This document shows, in pieces, positions 6,898 to 15,406 of a stretch of 45,706 bases of DNA. Within the stretch, counting starts at the first letter, position 1. Each line of letters starts with the position of its first letter. The notes beneath the pieces were generated by a model, which was not told the DNA's origin, made no database searches, and was given only the letters and a program-made list of their open reading frames with translations. Origin of the DNA: SIG437 sp045576235 (GTDB lineage: Bacteria > Bacillota > Clostridia > UBA1381 > UBA9506); NCBI GenBank assembly GCA_045576235.1, contig JAZNGA010000019.1, forward strand, positions 1 to 45,706, in the 5' to 3' direction. The translations under genes were made by a program, and so were the position numbers.

Positions 6898-9006
6898 GTT
6901 AAACTTATAATCGCAGAAAAACCCAGCTTAGCACGAAACATAGCGCAAAGCATTGGGAATATGAAAAGAGCAGACGGATATATGTGGGGAGAAGAATATA
7001 TAGTGACATGGGTTTTCGGGCACCTTTTTTCGCTGGCAGATGTGGAATATTATTCGCCAAACCACGACTCATCAGGAAAATGGACAATGGAAAACATACC
7101 GTGCTTCCCTGAAAAATTTGTGTTTGAGCTTAAAAAGGACCAGAAAACAAAGAAGGTCGATGAAGGCGTTAAAAAACAGTTTGAGATAATAAAAGCCCTT
7201 GCAAATCGTGACGATGTTGACGAAATAATTAATGCAGGAGACGCAGACAGAGAGGGAGAAATCATAATCAGGACCTGCGTCGAACAGACGAGTGTGAAGG
7301 ATAAACCATTTATGAGGCTATGGCTTCCTGACCAGACTAAAGAGACAATTCAGGCGGGATTGCTTGAAATGAAGACGGAAACTGAATATGAAAACCTTGC
7401 AAATGAAGGCTATGCAAGGACATACATAGATTGGCTTTATGGTGTTAATCTGACGCGATATGCAAGCTTGAAGAGTGGTAAGCTTTTAAGAGTGGGGAGA
7501 GTTATCGTTCCGATTGTGAAGGCAATATATGACAGAGATATGGCAATTAGAAACTTTGTCCCCGGAACATATTATTCTATTTGCAGCAAGGCTCTTTCAA
7601 ATGGTGAGGAAATAGAACTTCAAAGCAAGGAGCAGTTTGATAAAACTGAGCTTAAAAAGGCGCAGGAGCTTTGCGATAAATATAATAATTCAATTGCCCG
7701 TGTCGTTTCAAAAAAGAAAAAAACTGACACATTAAAGCCGGGTAAATTATATTCGCTGACAAAACTGCAGAATGTTCTCGGCAAGAAATATAAAATGTCT
7801 ATGGAAAAGAGTCTCCAGATTGTTCAGGACCTCTATGAAAAAGGTTTTGTAACATATCCGAGAACAAACTCTGAATATCTTGCATCTGCAGAAAAAGGAA
7901 AAGTCAAAACGATTTTGGATGCAGTTTCAAAAATCGGATATCCTGTTAAATTTAAAGATGGAAAAACAATTTTTGACGACGCGAAAATTGAGTCTCACTC
8001 GGCGCTCACACCAACACACAAAATTCCTGAAAAGTCAAAGCTTTCGGAAGATGAATATGTTGTCTATTCGACAATTTTAAGAAGGTTTGTTGCTGTGTTT
8101 TGTGCTTCTGATTGTGTTGTCGAAAGAACGGAAATCAAGATTGATGTCGGAGGTTTTGAAGATTTCACGCTCAAAGGAATGGTGATTGTCGAGAAGGGCT
8201 GGACAAAATTTGATGAATATTCAAAAAAAGATAAAATTTTGCCGCAACTTGAAAAGGGAGATGCTGTGAATGTTGATTTTAAGCTTGTCGAAAAGGAAAC
8301 GCAGCCGCCAAAGCATTACACAATAGAAACTCTGAATAATTATCTTAAAAATCCATTTAAAGAGGAAAAGAAAAAAGCTCAGGAAGAAGAAAATGATGAA
8401 GAAGAATATAAGGCGATTTTTGAAGGACTTGAGCTTGGAACAGAGGCAACGAGAACAGGGATAATAGATAATGCGAAAAAGAGCGGATATATTGAGCTTA
8501 AAAAAGATGTTTATAAGATTCTGCCTGACGGAGAAAACTTGATTGAGTCTCTCGGGAGAATGAATATAAGCATGGATAAATATAAAACGGCAGAAGTCGG
8601 AAAAGCGCTTAAAAAGGTTTTCAGAGGAGAGTTTGAAATAGCTGACAGCATTGAAATAGCTAAAAAAGAAATCGCAGAAGTCTTTGTCAGAAAAAGCACT
8701 TCACCCGATAAAGACACAGATGACGGTTTCTTTGGAGATGTTGTCGGGAAGTGTCCGCTTTGCGGCGAAAATGTCATAAGGACAAGCTTTGGCTACGGTT
8801 GCTCGGGCTATAGGGAAAAAGGCTGCAGATTCAGCGTGAGCAATGTGATTTGTTCAAGAGTGATTTCTGTTTCAAATATGAGAAAGCTTTTGGAGACGGG
8901 GAAAACATATAAAATAGATGGGTTCATATCGAAAAAAAGCGGGAAAAAATTTCAGGCATATCTCAGGCTTGAAAATGGCAAAGCAGTGTTTGATTTTGAA
9001 GATTAA
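6898..9006 (+). CDS. topB: DNA topoisomerase III (type IA)
   Basis: About 702 residues, the usual size for bacterial TopB. The N-terminus is the TOPRIM domain: 'KLIIAEKPSLARNIA' and later 'INAGDADREGEIIIRT' carry the metal-binding acidic residues. The catalytic tyrosine lies in 'EKGFVTYPRTNSEYL' (Y near residue 320). The C-terminus has a four-cysteine zinc ribbon 'CPLCGEN' ... 'GCSGYREKGCRF'. The enzyme relaxes and decatenates single-stranded DNA junctions. The start is odd: conserved residues begin at 6901, and the only in-frame ATG (6961) would delete the first part of the TOPRIM motif. Before it the frame offers ATT (6892) and GTT (6898) only; AAGGGGGT (6883-6890) is best spaced for 6898. 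I therefore set the start there tentatively. Confidence 0.9.
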   Translation, partial: VKLIIAEKPSLARNIAQSIGNMKRADGYMWGEEYIVTWVFGHLFSLADVEYYSPNHDSSGKWTMENIPCFPEKFVFELKKDQKTKKVDEGVKKQFEIIKALANRDDVDEIINAGDADREGEIIIRTCVEQTSVKDKPFMRLWLPDQTKETIQAGLLEMKTETEYENLANEGYARTYIDWLYGVNLTRYASLKSGKLLRVGRVIVPIVKAIYDRDMAIRNFVPGTYYSICSKALSNGEEIELQSKEQFDKTELKKAQELCDKYNNSIARVVSKKKKTDTLKPGKLYSLTKLQNVLGKKYKMSMEKSLQIVQDLYEKGFVTYPRTNSEYLASAEKGKVKTILDAVSKIGYPVKFKDGKTIFDDAKIESHSALTPTHKIPEKSKLSEDEYVVYSTILRRFVAVFCASDCVVERTEIKIDVGGFEDFTLKGMVIVEKGWTKFDEYSKKDKILPQLEKGDAVNVDFKLVEKETQPPKHYTIETLNNYLKNPFKEEKKKAQEEENDEEEYKAIFEGLELGTEATRTGIIDNAKKSGYIELKKDVYKILPDGENLIESLGRMNISMDKYKTAEVGKALKKVFRGEFEIADSIEIAKKEIAEVFVRKSTSPDKDTDDGFFGDVVGKCPLCGENVIRTSFGYGCSGYREKGCRFSVSNVICSRVISVSNMRKLLETGKTYKIDGFISKKSGKKFQAYLRLENGKAVFDFED

Positions 9007-9017
9007 AACGGAAGGGC

Positions 9018-9058
9018 AAAGAGCAGTGCTTTTTTTGCACGGAAGAGCATTGCTCTTT
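9018..9058 (+). terminator. Hairpin after topB
   Basis: AAAGAGCA (9018-9025) pairs with TGCTCTTT (9051-9058), with an inner GTGC/GCAC stem. No clear T run follows, so termination is plausible but weakly supported. Confidence 0.4.
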
Positions 9059-9136
9059 AATATCTGCAGGAGGATGTAAATATAATTTCTGTGTTTTAAA
9101 AAAAAGGAAAAAATTTAAAAAAATTAAAAATATGTA

Positions 9137-9165
9137 TTGACTTATTGATAAAAATATGATATTAT
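9137..9165 (+). promoter_or_regulatory. Promoter of the rpmG-secE-nusG operon
   Basis: TTGACT at 9137-9142, 17-base spacer, TATTAT at 9160-9165. It lies 87 bases before rpmG in an AT-rich stretch. Confidence 0.7.
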
Positions 9166-9252
9166 AAATCGTACCTTTAATGGTGGGGTTCTTTTTTTTT
9201 GTAAAAAAACTTTAAAAACTTACCTATAGATAATTTATAAGGAGGGCTCGAA

Positions 9253-9402
9253 ATGAGAACAAAAATTACATTAGCATGTTCTGAGTGCAAACAGCGTAAC
9301 TATGACACAATGAAGAACAAGAAAAACACTCCGGACAGAATTGAAATGAGTAAATACTGCAGATTCTGCAAAAAACATACTACACATAAAGAAACAAAAT
9401 AG
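9253..9402 (+). CDS. rpmG: 50S ribosomal protein L33
   Basis: A 49-residue protein starting at ATG 9253 after GGAGGG. The sequence begins 'MRTKITLACSECKQRNY' and ends 'KYCRFCKKHTTHKETK'. It keeps the two CxxC pairs of the zinc-binding (C+) form of L33, a component of the large ribosomal subunit near the E site. Position directly before secE-nusG is the classic Firmicute arrangement and supports the call. Confidence 0.95.
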   Translation: MRTKITLACSECKQRNYDTMKNKKNTPDRIEMSKYCRFCKKHTTHKETK

Positions 9403-9439
9403 TATTGTTTTTAAAAATTGATAGAGGATGTGACTTAAG

Positions 9440-9646
9440 ATGAGTGAAACAAAAAAAGTTGGTTTTTTTAAGAAAATCGGCTTATATTTTCGCGAATTGA
9501 AATCTGAAATTAAAAAAGTAACATGGCCATCATTCAAACAAGTAAGAAACAATACAGGTATTGTTATAGTAACAGTTGCAATCATAGCTGTTTTGGTTGC
9601 ATTGTTCGATTTGGCATTCCAGGGCATTTGGATGTTGATTGGCTAA
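9440..9646 (+). CDS. secE: Preprotein translocase subunit SecE
   Basis: A 68-residue protein with the conserved amphipathic stretch 'YFRELKSEIKKVTWPS' followed by a single transmembrane helix 'GIVIVTVAIIAVLVALFDL'. This is the short single-helix SecE of Gram-positive bacteria, which clamps the SecY channel in the membrane. It lies between rpmG and nusG as usual; ATG 9440 follows GAGGATG. Confidence 0.95.
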   Translation: MSETKKVGFFKKIGLYFRELKSEIKKVTWPSFKQVRNNTGIVIVTVAIIAVLVALFDLAFQGIWMLIG

Positions 9647-9667
9647 AAGTTATTGACACTTTGAAAG

Positions 9668-9708
9668 AAAGGAGCTAAAGGGAGCTTTTGCTTCTTTAAA
9701 TTGTTATG
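9668..9708 (+). promoter_or_regulatory. Distant ribosome binding site of nusG bridged by a hairpin
   Basis: The only good Shine-Dalgarno, AAAGGAG (9668-9674), is 31 bases from the nusG ATG (9706). Between them TAAAGGGAGC (9676-9685) can pair with GCTTCTTTA (9690-9698) with one bulge, leaving 7 bases to the ATG. The frame has TAA at 9697-9699, so no start further upstream is possible. A hairpin that shortens the distance is known from phage T4 gene 38; here it is inferred. Confidence 0.5.
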
Positions 9709-10227
9709 GCTGAAGATGCTAAATGGTATGTAGTTCATACTTTTGCCGGCTACGAAAAGAAAGTGCAGGCAAATATAGAAAAAACTGTCGAAAACAGAGG
9801 ACTCCAGGATCAGATTCTTGAAATTCAGGTTCCCATGGAAGAGGTCGTTGAAAATAAGAACGATGAACAGAAGGTTGTTCTTCGCAAGGTTTATCCGAGC
9901 TATGTTATGGTGAAAATGATTATGACTGATGAAAGCTGGTATGTCATCAGAAACACTCGAGGAGTGACTGGTTTTGTCGGTCCCGGCTCAAAGCCTGTTC
10001 CGCTGACTGATGAAGAAGTTTTCGCTATGGGAATTGAGAGAAAAGTTGTTTCGATTGATTTCGAAGTTGGGTCAAGCGTTAGAGTTTGTGATGGACCTTT
10101 GGCTGATTTCGTTGGTGTTGTTAACGAAATCAATATGGAAAAACAGATAGTTAAGGTTATCGTCTCGATGTTTGGTCGAGAGACTCCTGTGGAGCTTGAT
10201 TTTTCACAGGTTGAGTGTTTGCATTAA
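9706..10227 (+). CDS. nusG: Transcription termination/antitermination factor NusG
   Basis: A 173-residue protein with the NGN domain ('KWYVVHTFAGYEKKVQANIE', 'VYPSYVMVKMIMTDESWYVI', 'TRGVTGFVG') and a C-terminal KOW domain ('VGSSVRVCDGPLADFVGVV'). It binds RNA polymerase to modulate pausing and coupling with translation. Length and order are normal for the family. It follows secE by 59 bases and is followed by the L11/L1 leader. Confidence 0.95.
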   Translation: MAEDAKWYVVHTFAGYEKKVQANIEKTVENRGLQDQILEIQVPMEEVVENKNDEQKVVLRKVYPSYVMVKMIMTDESWYVIRNTRGVTGFVGPGSKPVPLTDEEVFAMGIERKVVSIDFEVGSSVRVCDGPLADFVGVVNEINMEKQIVKVIVSMFGRETPVELDFSQVECLH

Positions 10228-10275
10228 TATTCGCATTTTGCGATATTATATTTGTGCTCTTGAGGTAAGGGTGCA

Positions 10276-10311
10276 GGTGGGAGAACGCAAAAAGGCGTTC
10301 GCCATTACCAC
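10276..10311 (+). promoter_or_regulatory. Putative L1-binding leader site before rplK
   Basis: GTGG (10277-10280) pairs with CCAC (10308-10311) and an inner hairpin GAACGC/GCGTTC (10283-10300) leaves an asymmetric loop (GA on one side, GCCATTA on the other). Ribosomal protein L1 is known to repress its own operon by binding an mRNA copy of its 23S site of this kind. A T run follows, so it could also act as an attenuator. A second site precedes rplA. Confidence 0.5.
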
Positions 10312-10336
10312 ATTTTTTTAAGAGGAGGTGCTTTTA

Positions 10337-10762
10337 ATGGCTCAGAAAGTTGTAGGCTACATTAAATTGCAAATCCCGGCAGGTAAAGCGACTCCGGCTC
10401 CGCCGGTTGGTCCTGCATTGGGACAGCATGGTGTGAACATTGTTCAGTTCACAAAGGAATTTAACGAAAAAACAGCAAAAGACGCAGGCTTAATTATTCC
10501 TGTTGTTATAACTGTTTATGCTGACAGATCTTATTCATTCATTACTAAAACTCCGCCGGCTGCCGTATTACTTAAAAAGGCTGCTAACATCGAAAGCGGA
10601 TCGGGCGTGCCGAATAAGACAAAAGTTGCGACTGTTTCAAAAGATGCAGTCAGACAGATTGCAGAACAGAAGATGCCTGACTTAAATGCAGCATCAGTTG
10701 AATCTGCTATGAGAATGATTGCCGGAACGGCAAGAAGTATGGGTATCGTTGTCGAAGACTAA
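10337..10762 (+). CDS. rplK: 50S ribosomal protein L11
   Basis: A 141-residue protein; ATG 10337 follows AGAGGAGGTG. It has the typical N-terminal proline-rich segment 'LQIPAGKATPAPPVGPALGQ' followed by 'GVNIVQFTKEFN', and the C-terminal rRNA-binding domain ending 'GTARSMGIVVED'. L11 forms the GTPase-associated centre with 23S rRNA. It is co-transcribed with rplA. Confidence 0.96.
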   Translation: MAQKVVGYIKLQIPAGKATPAPPVGPALGQHGVNIVQFTKEFNEKTAKDAGLIIPVVITVYADRSYSFITKTPPAAVLLKKAANIESGSGVPNKTKVATVSKDAVRQIAEQKMPDLNAASVESAMRMIAGTARSMGIVVED

Positions 10763-10804
10763 TCCCGATTATTTCGATTTGATTGCACGCTTTTTTGCGT
10801 AGCA

Positions 10805-10838
10805 CAGTGGGAGAGCTTAAGAGCTTGATTGACCACAG
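10805..10838 (+). promoter_or_regulatory. Putative L1-binding site before rplA
   Basis: GTGG (10807-10810) pairs with CCAC (10833-10836), enclosing AGCT/AGCT (10814-10817 with 10822-10825). The resulting loop has GAG on the 5' side and TGATTGA on the 3' side, resembling the site before rplK and the L1 target in 23S rRNA. The rplA Shine-Dalgarno follows directly, so L1 binding would block translation. Confidence 0.45.
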
Positions 10839-10852
10839 AAGGAGGAAAAAAG

Positions 10853-11545
10853 ATGTTTAGAGGAAAAAAATATCAGGACAGCGTTAAGCTGATTGAAAAG
10901 AACAACTTATACGATGTTAATGAAGCATTAGATTTAGTTATTAAAACATCAAAAGCTAAGTTTGACGAAACTGTTGAAGTTCATGTTAAGCTTGGTGTTG
11001 ACTCAAGACATGCTGACCAGCAGGTTCGTGGTGCGATAGTGCTTCCGCACGGAACTGGTAAGGTTGCAAGAGTTTTAGTTTTTGCTAAAGGGGATAAGAT
11101 TGCTGAAGCAGAGGCAGCAGGTGCTGACTTTGTTGGCGGTGAAGAGCTTATTCCGAGAATCCAGAACGATGGTTGGTTTGATTATGATGTTGTTGTTGCA
11201 ACACCTGACATGATGGGTGTTGTTGGCCGTTTAGGTAAGGTTTTAGGTCCTAAGGGATTAATGCCGAGCCCCAAAGCAGGCACTGTGACAGCTGATGTTG
11301 CAAAGGCTATTGCTGAAATCAAATCAGGTAAGGTTGAATATCGTCTTGATAAAACAAATATTATCCATTGCTCAGTTGGTAAAGTTTCATTTGGCGTTGA
11401 GAAGCTTTCAGAAAACTTCAAAGCTTTGCTTGGCGCAATCATTAAAGCTAAACCGGCTGCTGCGAAAGGACAGTATATCAGAAGTCTCACTGTTGCTTCA
11501 ACAATGGGCCCTGGTGTTAAAATCAACCCGTCTAAAGCTGAATAG
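10853..11545 (+). CDS. rplA: 50S ribosomal protein L1
   Basis: A 230-residue protein. ATG 10853 is preferred because AGAAGGAGG lies directly upstream and the family begins 'MFRGKKYQDS'. Typical L1 stretches are 'HVKLGVDSRHADQQVRGAIV', 'GKVLGPKGLMPSPKAGTVT' and the C-terminal 'VASTMGPGVKINPSKAE'. It forms the L1 stalk of the large subunit and acts as a translational repressor of this operon. It is the last gene before a strong terminator; rplJ and rplL, which usually follow, are elsewhere in the window. Confidence 0.96.
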   Translation: MFRGKKYQDSVKLIEKNNLYDVNEALDLVIKTSKAKFDETVEVHVKLGVDSRHADQQVRGAIVLPHGTGKVARVLVFAKGDKIAEAEAAGADFVGGEELIPRIQNDGWFDYDVVVATPDMMGVVGRLGKVLGPKGLMPSPKAGTVTADVAKAIAEIKSGKVEYRLDKTNIIHCSVGKVSFGVEKLSENFKALLGAIIKAKPAAAKGQYIRSLTVASTMGPGVKINPSKAE

Positions 11546-11560
11546 TTTTAAGCAATTATT

Positions 11561-11594
11561 TAAGGCACAGACTTTGGTCTGTGCCTTTTTTTAT
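11561..11594 (+). terminator. Terminator after rplA (shared with trmB on the other strand)
   Basis: AAGGCACAGAC pairs with GTCTGTGCCTT around a short loop, followed by seven T. The trmB stop on the opposite strand is at 11596, so the hairpin lies between convergent genes. Confidence 0.85.
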
Positions 11595-11595
11595 T

Positions 11596-12234
11596 CTATC
11601 TGAACCTAGCTTCGCATCTGTAGATTGGCTGTCCCTGACCTGCAAAAAGCTCCTCATATTCAGTCGTGATGTTTTCGCAAAAATCAGAATTGTGTAAGTC
11701 AAAAGTGATGTTTTTCAGTTTCATATCATAGTCTGAAAAGGAATTAAGTGAAAATTCAAAAAGATTTTTATTATCTGTTTTAAAATGAATTTCGCCATTT
11801 TCTTTTAAAAGCTTTTCCCAAAGTATCAAATGATTTTCGTGGGTTAACCTTCGTTTTCTGTAGCTGTTTTTATGCCATGGGTCGCAAAAATTTATGTATA
11901 TAACATCACATTTTGTTTTAGTTTCATAATCACGAAGAAGGTTGACATCGCCGGCTAAGAATCTGACATTTTTAAGTCCTTGATTTTTGATTTTTTCAGC
12001 GGCTATAACAAGCACATTTAGATTTTTTTCAACAGCAATAAAGTTTATGTCCTCATGCCTTTTTGCTTTCTCTGAAATGAATTTTCCTTTGCCGCAGCCA
12101 ATTTCCATGTGAAGAGGCTTGTCTGAAGGAAAAACATCTTTGATGTTTCCTGAATATTCCATAATATCCGATATAATTAAATCAGAACAGTTATGAAGTC
12201 TTTCATACAGGTGTTTTTTCTTTCTCATTCTCAT
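11596..12234 (-). CDS. trmB: tRNA (guanine-N7-)-methyltransferase
   Basis: A 212-residue protein when started at the ATG at 12234, which is preceded by AAGGAG on the minus strand; the frame is open for 22 more codons upstream. The SAM-binding motif is 'MEIGCGKGKFI', and the TrmB signature 'INFCDPWHKNSYRKRRLTHE' follows, with 'TTEYE' near the end. It methylates G46 in the variable loop of tRNAs. It is transcribed convergently to the L11-L1 operon. Confidence 0.92.
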   Translation of the reverse strand: MRMRKKKHLYERLHNCSDLIISDIMEYSGNIKDVFPSDKPLHMEIGCGKGKFISEKAKRHEDINFIAVEKNLNVLVIAAEKIKNQGLKNVRFLAGDVNLLRDYETKTKCDVIYINFCDPWHKNSYRKRRLTHENHLILWEKLLKENGEIHFKTDNKNLFEFSLNSFSDYDMKLKNITFDLHNSDFCENITTEYEELFAGQGQPIYRCEARFR

Positions 12235-12356
12235 ATGCAGTTTTCTCCTTAAACTTTTTGCAACAATGTTCATTATACTATAAAGACAGAATAATATCAA
12301 TCAAATTATCGAAATTTAAAAATAAAAGAAAAACTGAATATATTATAGTAAAAAAC

Positions 12357-12385
12357 TTGCAATAATTCTTCTTTTGTGTTAAAAT
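12357..12385 (+). promoter_or_regulatory. Promoter of the yybS-gdpP block
   Basis: TTGCAA at 12357-12362, 17-base spacer, TAAAAT at 12380-12385, about 39 bases before the chosen start of the first gene. Confidence 0.6.
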
Positions 12386-12423
12386 ATAAAGACTTGTATA
12401 AATATGCCGTGAGGAGAATAATT

Positions 12424-13401
12424 TTGAACAATAACAAAAAAAAATCTTGTTTATTAAATATTATTTTTATAGTTGCTCTTAGCCTTGTTTACTGTGTGTC
12501 AGATGGAATTCTCCAGTTTGCAGCGGGGATAATGACATCTGTGTTGATTGGGTTTAGTGTGACAAAATATCACTATTCATTTGTGGCAGCAGGGTGTGCT
12601 GCAAGTGTTGCTGTTTTGACCGCTTTTTACAGCTATTTTGGAGGAGCGGTTGGAGCAATAGCAGGAATAGCTTCAGGCGTGATTTTAGTTTTGCTTGGAA
12701 TTGGTCTGGGGCTTTCATCAAACCTTAAAATGTCCATTTCAGGCACGGTCTTGATGTGCTCTTTAATCTATCTTGCAAATATGTTAATTGGATTTATTGT
12801 GCTGGGGCAGGGAATTCCCTTTGAAACGATGATAAAAGAATTCAGGGAAGTTCTTTTAGAAACAATAAGAATGCAATATGCAAACATTCCTGAAATTAAT
12901 GCTGCAGCCGATGAGATAATAGGCAGCGTGATGGAGGTCAGCATAAAGTTTATGCCTTGTCTTTTGATTTGCTCGGCGGGCGTGAGTGGTCTGATTCTCA
13001 GCTTTGTTTATAATGTGATGATAAAGAAGCTTAACAAAAATGTGAAAACAGAGTCTTTTTCTGCGTTGCATGTGGAACGAACTGTCGGAGTGCTCTTTTT
13101 AGCTATCTGTCTTGCTTCGAGTTTGACAACAAATGCGCTGATTTCCGATGCTCTGTTAAATTTGATTTTGATAATCTGTTTTGCTTTTTTTGTATGCGGA
13201 CTCAGCTATCTTGATTTTTCAATGAAAAGGAAGGGAAGAAACAAGACATACAGAACGATGATGATTTTTGTTGTAATTCCGCTTGTTTCAATGTCTTTCG
13301 CACTTCCTGCTGTTTTTATTGCAGGAATGGGATTTTTCGACAGCTTAATTAATTTTAGAAAAAGATATTCATTAAAGGAGGATGAAGATGGAACTGAATA
13401 A
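12424..13401 (+). CDS. yybS: YybS-family (DUF2232) membrane protein
   Basis: A 325-residue polytopic membrane protein with about eight hydrophobic segments. TTG 12424 is preferred because GAGGAGAA stands just before it; a TTG at 12376 would fall within the promoter. The glycine-rich stretch 'GGAVGAIAGIASGVILVLLG' and the C-terminal 'VFIAGMGFFDSLINFRKRYS' are typical of this family. Its place directly before gdpP-rplI-dnaB is the same as yybS in Bacillus subtilis. It overlaps gdpP by 14 bases, indicating translational coupling. Biochemical function is unknown. Confidence 0.8.
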   Translation: MNNNKKKSCLLNIIFIVALSLVYCVSDGILQFAAGIMTSVLIGFSVTKYHYSFVAAGCAASVAVLTAFYSYFGGAVGAIAGIASGVILVLLGIGLGLSSNLKMSISGTVLMCSLIYLANMLIGFIVLGQGIPFETMIKEFREVLLETIRMQYANIPEINAAADEIIGSVMEVSIKFMPCLLICSAGVSGLILSFVYNVMIKKLNKNVKTESFSALHVERTVGVLFLAICLASSLTTNALISDALLNLILIICFAFFVCGLSYLDFSMKRKGRNKTYRTMMIFVVIPLVSMSFALPAVFIAGMGFFDSLINFRKRYSLKEDEDGTE

Positions 13402-15391
13402 AAAACTGCCCGAATATTATTACAACGGCAGATATTTCATTCTTACGATGTTTGTCCTTGGAATAGCTGCATTATTTCTTAAATATTATCTTTTCGGCAT
13501 TGTTCAGATTGGTGTTGCTATGTTTTCGTTTGTTTTTAACATAATTTCAAGAAGACAAACAGAAAGACGCCTTTATGAAATGTTTGAAAAAATGACTGTG
13601 AATGTGGGGGAGGCGACGAGGAGCTCGCTCATCAATTTCCCTCTTCCAACTGTTGTTGCAGACACAGAAGGCGACATTAAATGGTATAACGGTGAATTTA
13701 AACAGATTTTCAACGAAAACAGTCTGATTAATAAAAACATTAAAGAGCTCATTTCAGAGCTTAAAGATGCTGAATTTTGGAAGAATTCATCAAAGAGCAT
13801 TCTTGAAAATGTGACATATGGGGAAAGACATTTTAAAATCGCTGGAAGCAAAACAATTGAAAGCGGCGATTCCGATAAAAATGCTGTTATCGTTCTCTAT
13901 TTTTATGAAATAACAGATTTTGTTTCTTTAGAGAAAAAATATGAAGCAGAGAAAACATTTGAGTGTATGCTTTTTGTAGATAATTATGATGAAATCATGG
14001 AAGCTACAAAAAATGCTGAAATTCCACAGGTGCAGGCTCAGATTTACAGGGTAATCAATGACTGGGCAAATGAAAATGGCGGAGTTTTAATCAAATATGA
14101 AAGAGATAAATATTGCATAATTTTTGAAAATAACAAGCTCAGCGATTTCATAAATAACAAGTTTGAAATTTTATCTAAAGTCAGAGCAATTCAGGAAGGA
14201 AATTCGCTTCCCGTAACGATAAGCATCGGAATTGGCACAGGCGGTGCAAACATTTATGAAAATGACGAGTTTGCCAAAAATGCGATAAATATGGCGCTTG
14301 GAAGAGGCGGCGACCAGGTTGTCATAAAGGATAATGAGCAGTTCAGATATTATGGCGGTGCAACAAATGAATATGAAAGAAGCACCAAGGTTAAAGCGAG
14401 AGTTGTAAGCGTTGCTCTTTCTGGGCTTATGGATGCCGCTGAAAACATTGTTGTTATGGGGCATAAAAACGCTGATGTTGATTCTGTCGGTGCGGCATTT
14501 GGAATTTATCGCTTGGGAAAACTTCATAATAAACCTGTAAACATTGTTCTTGAAACATATAATCACACGGTTGGAATGATGCTGTCCCGTCTTGAAAATG
14601 TCGAGGAATATTCAGGACTTTTCATAAACAATCAGCAGGCTCTTTCTAAAGTGACGGAAAACACTCTTTTAATTATTGTTGACACACATAAGCCATCAAT
14701 TGTTGAAAATCAGCAAATTCTTTCAAGAACCAGTCAGATTGTCGTTATCGACCATCACAGACGAGCGGCGGAATTCGTTAATAACACCGTTTTGGTTTAC
14801 CATGAGCCATATTCATCATCAACATGCGAAATGGTAACAGAAATCCTGCAATATTCAAAAGATAAAAAAGCGCTAACAAAGCTTGAAGCAGAATGTTTAT
14901 ATGCAGGCATGGTTTTAGACACAAAGAATTTCACTTTTAAAACAGGTGTAAGAACATTTGAAGCTGCATCATTTTTAAGAAAACAGGGCGTTGATACTGT
15001 TGCTATAAAAACAATGTTTCAGCAGGATTTTTCTTCATATGTCAAGAAGTCTGCGATTATTAAGGATGCTGAAATCATCAAAGACTGCATAGCAATCGGA
15101 ACATATGTCGAGATAGATAAAGATATCACGACGCTCGCAGCTCAGGCGGCAGACGAAATGTTAAATATCAAAGGAATCACAACATCATTTGTTTTGTGTC
15201 GCACGGAGACGGGAACAATCATAAGCGGACGCTCGCTTGGCGGGATAAATGTTCAGGTCATTTTAGAAAAGCTTGGCGGCGGTGGACATATAACCATTGC
15301 GGGAGCTCAGCTTGAAGATATGACGCTTGATGAATCTCTTGAAAAACTGAAAGAAGCAATAGAAGATTATTATAGTGAAACATCAAATTAA
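13388..15391 (+). CDS. gdpP: Cyclic-di-AMP phosphodiesterase GdpP
   Basis: A 667-residue protein; ATG 13388 lies 6 bases after AAAGGAGG. Two transmembrane helices are at the N-terminus ('YFILTMFVLGIAALFL', 'IVQIGVAMFSFVFNII'), followed by a PAS-like region around residues 85-180, a degenerate GGDEF domain ('YCIIFENNKL' ... 'SIGIGTGGANIYENDEF') and the C-terminal DHH-DHHA1 phosphodiesterase. Metal-binding motifs are 'GHKNADVDSVGAAFG', 'VDTHKPS' and 'VIDHHRRAAEF'; the DHHA1 end is 'EKLGGGGHITIAGAQL'. It hydrolyses c-di-AMP, controlling cell-wall and potassium homeostasis. The architecture is complete, and gene order matches yybT in B. subtilis. Confidence 0.93.
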   Translation: MELNKKLPEYYYNGRYFILTMFVLGIAALFLKYYLFGIVQIGVAMFSFVFNIISRRQTERRLYEMFEKMTVNVGEATRSSLINFPLPTVVADTEGDIKWYNGEFKQIFNENSLINKNIKELISELKDAEFWKNSSKSILENVTYGERHFKIAGSKTIESGDSDKNAVIVLYFYEITDFVSLEKKYEAEKTFECMLFVDNYDEIMEATKNAEIPQVQAQIYRVINDWANENGGVLIKYERDKYCIIFENNKLSDFINNKFEILSKVRAIQEGNSLPVTISIGIGTGGANIYENDEFAKNAINMALGRGGDQVVIKDNEQFRYYGGATNEYERSTKVKARVVSVALSGLMDAAENIVVMGHKNADVDSVGAAFGIYRLGKLHNKPVNIVLETYNHTVGMMLSRLENVEEYSGLFINNQQALSKVTENTLLIIVDTHKPSIVENQQILSRTSQIVVIDHHRRAAEFVNNTVLVYHEPYSSSTCEMVTEILQYSKDKKALTKLEAECLYAGMVLDTKNFTFKTGVRTFEAASFLRKQGVDTVAIKTMFQQDFSSYVKKSAIIKDAEIIKDCIAIGTYVEIDKDITTLAAQAADEMLNIKGITTSFVLCRTETGTIISGRSLGGINVQVILEKLGGGGHITIAGAQLEDMTLDESLEKLKEAIEDYYSETSN

Positions 15392-15406
15392 AACGGAGGC
15401 AAAGAA

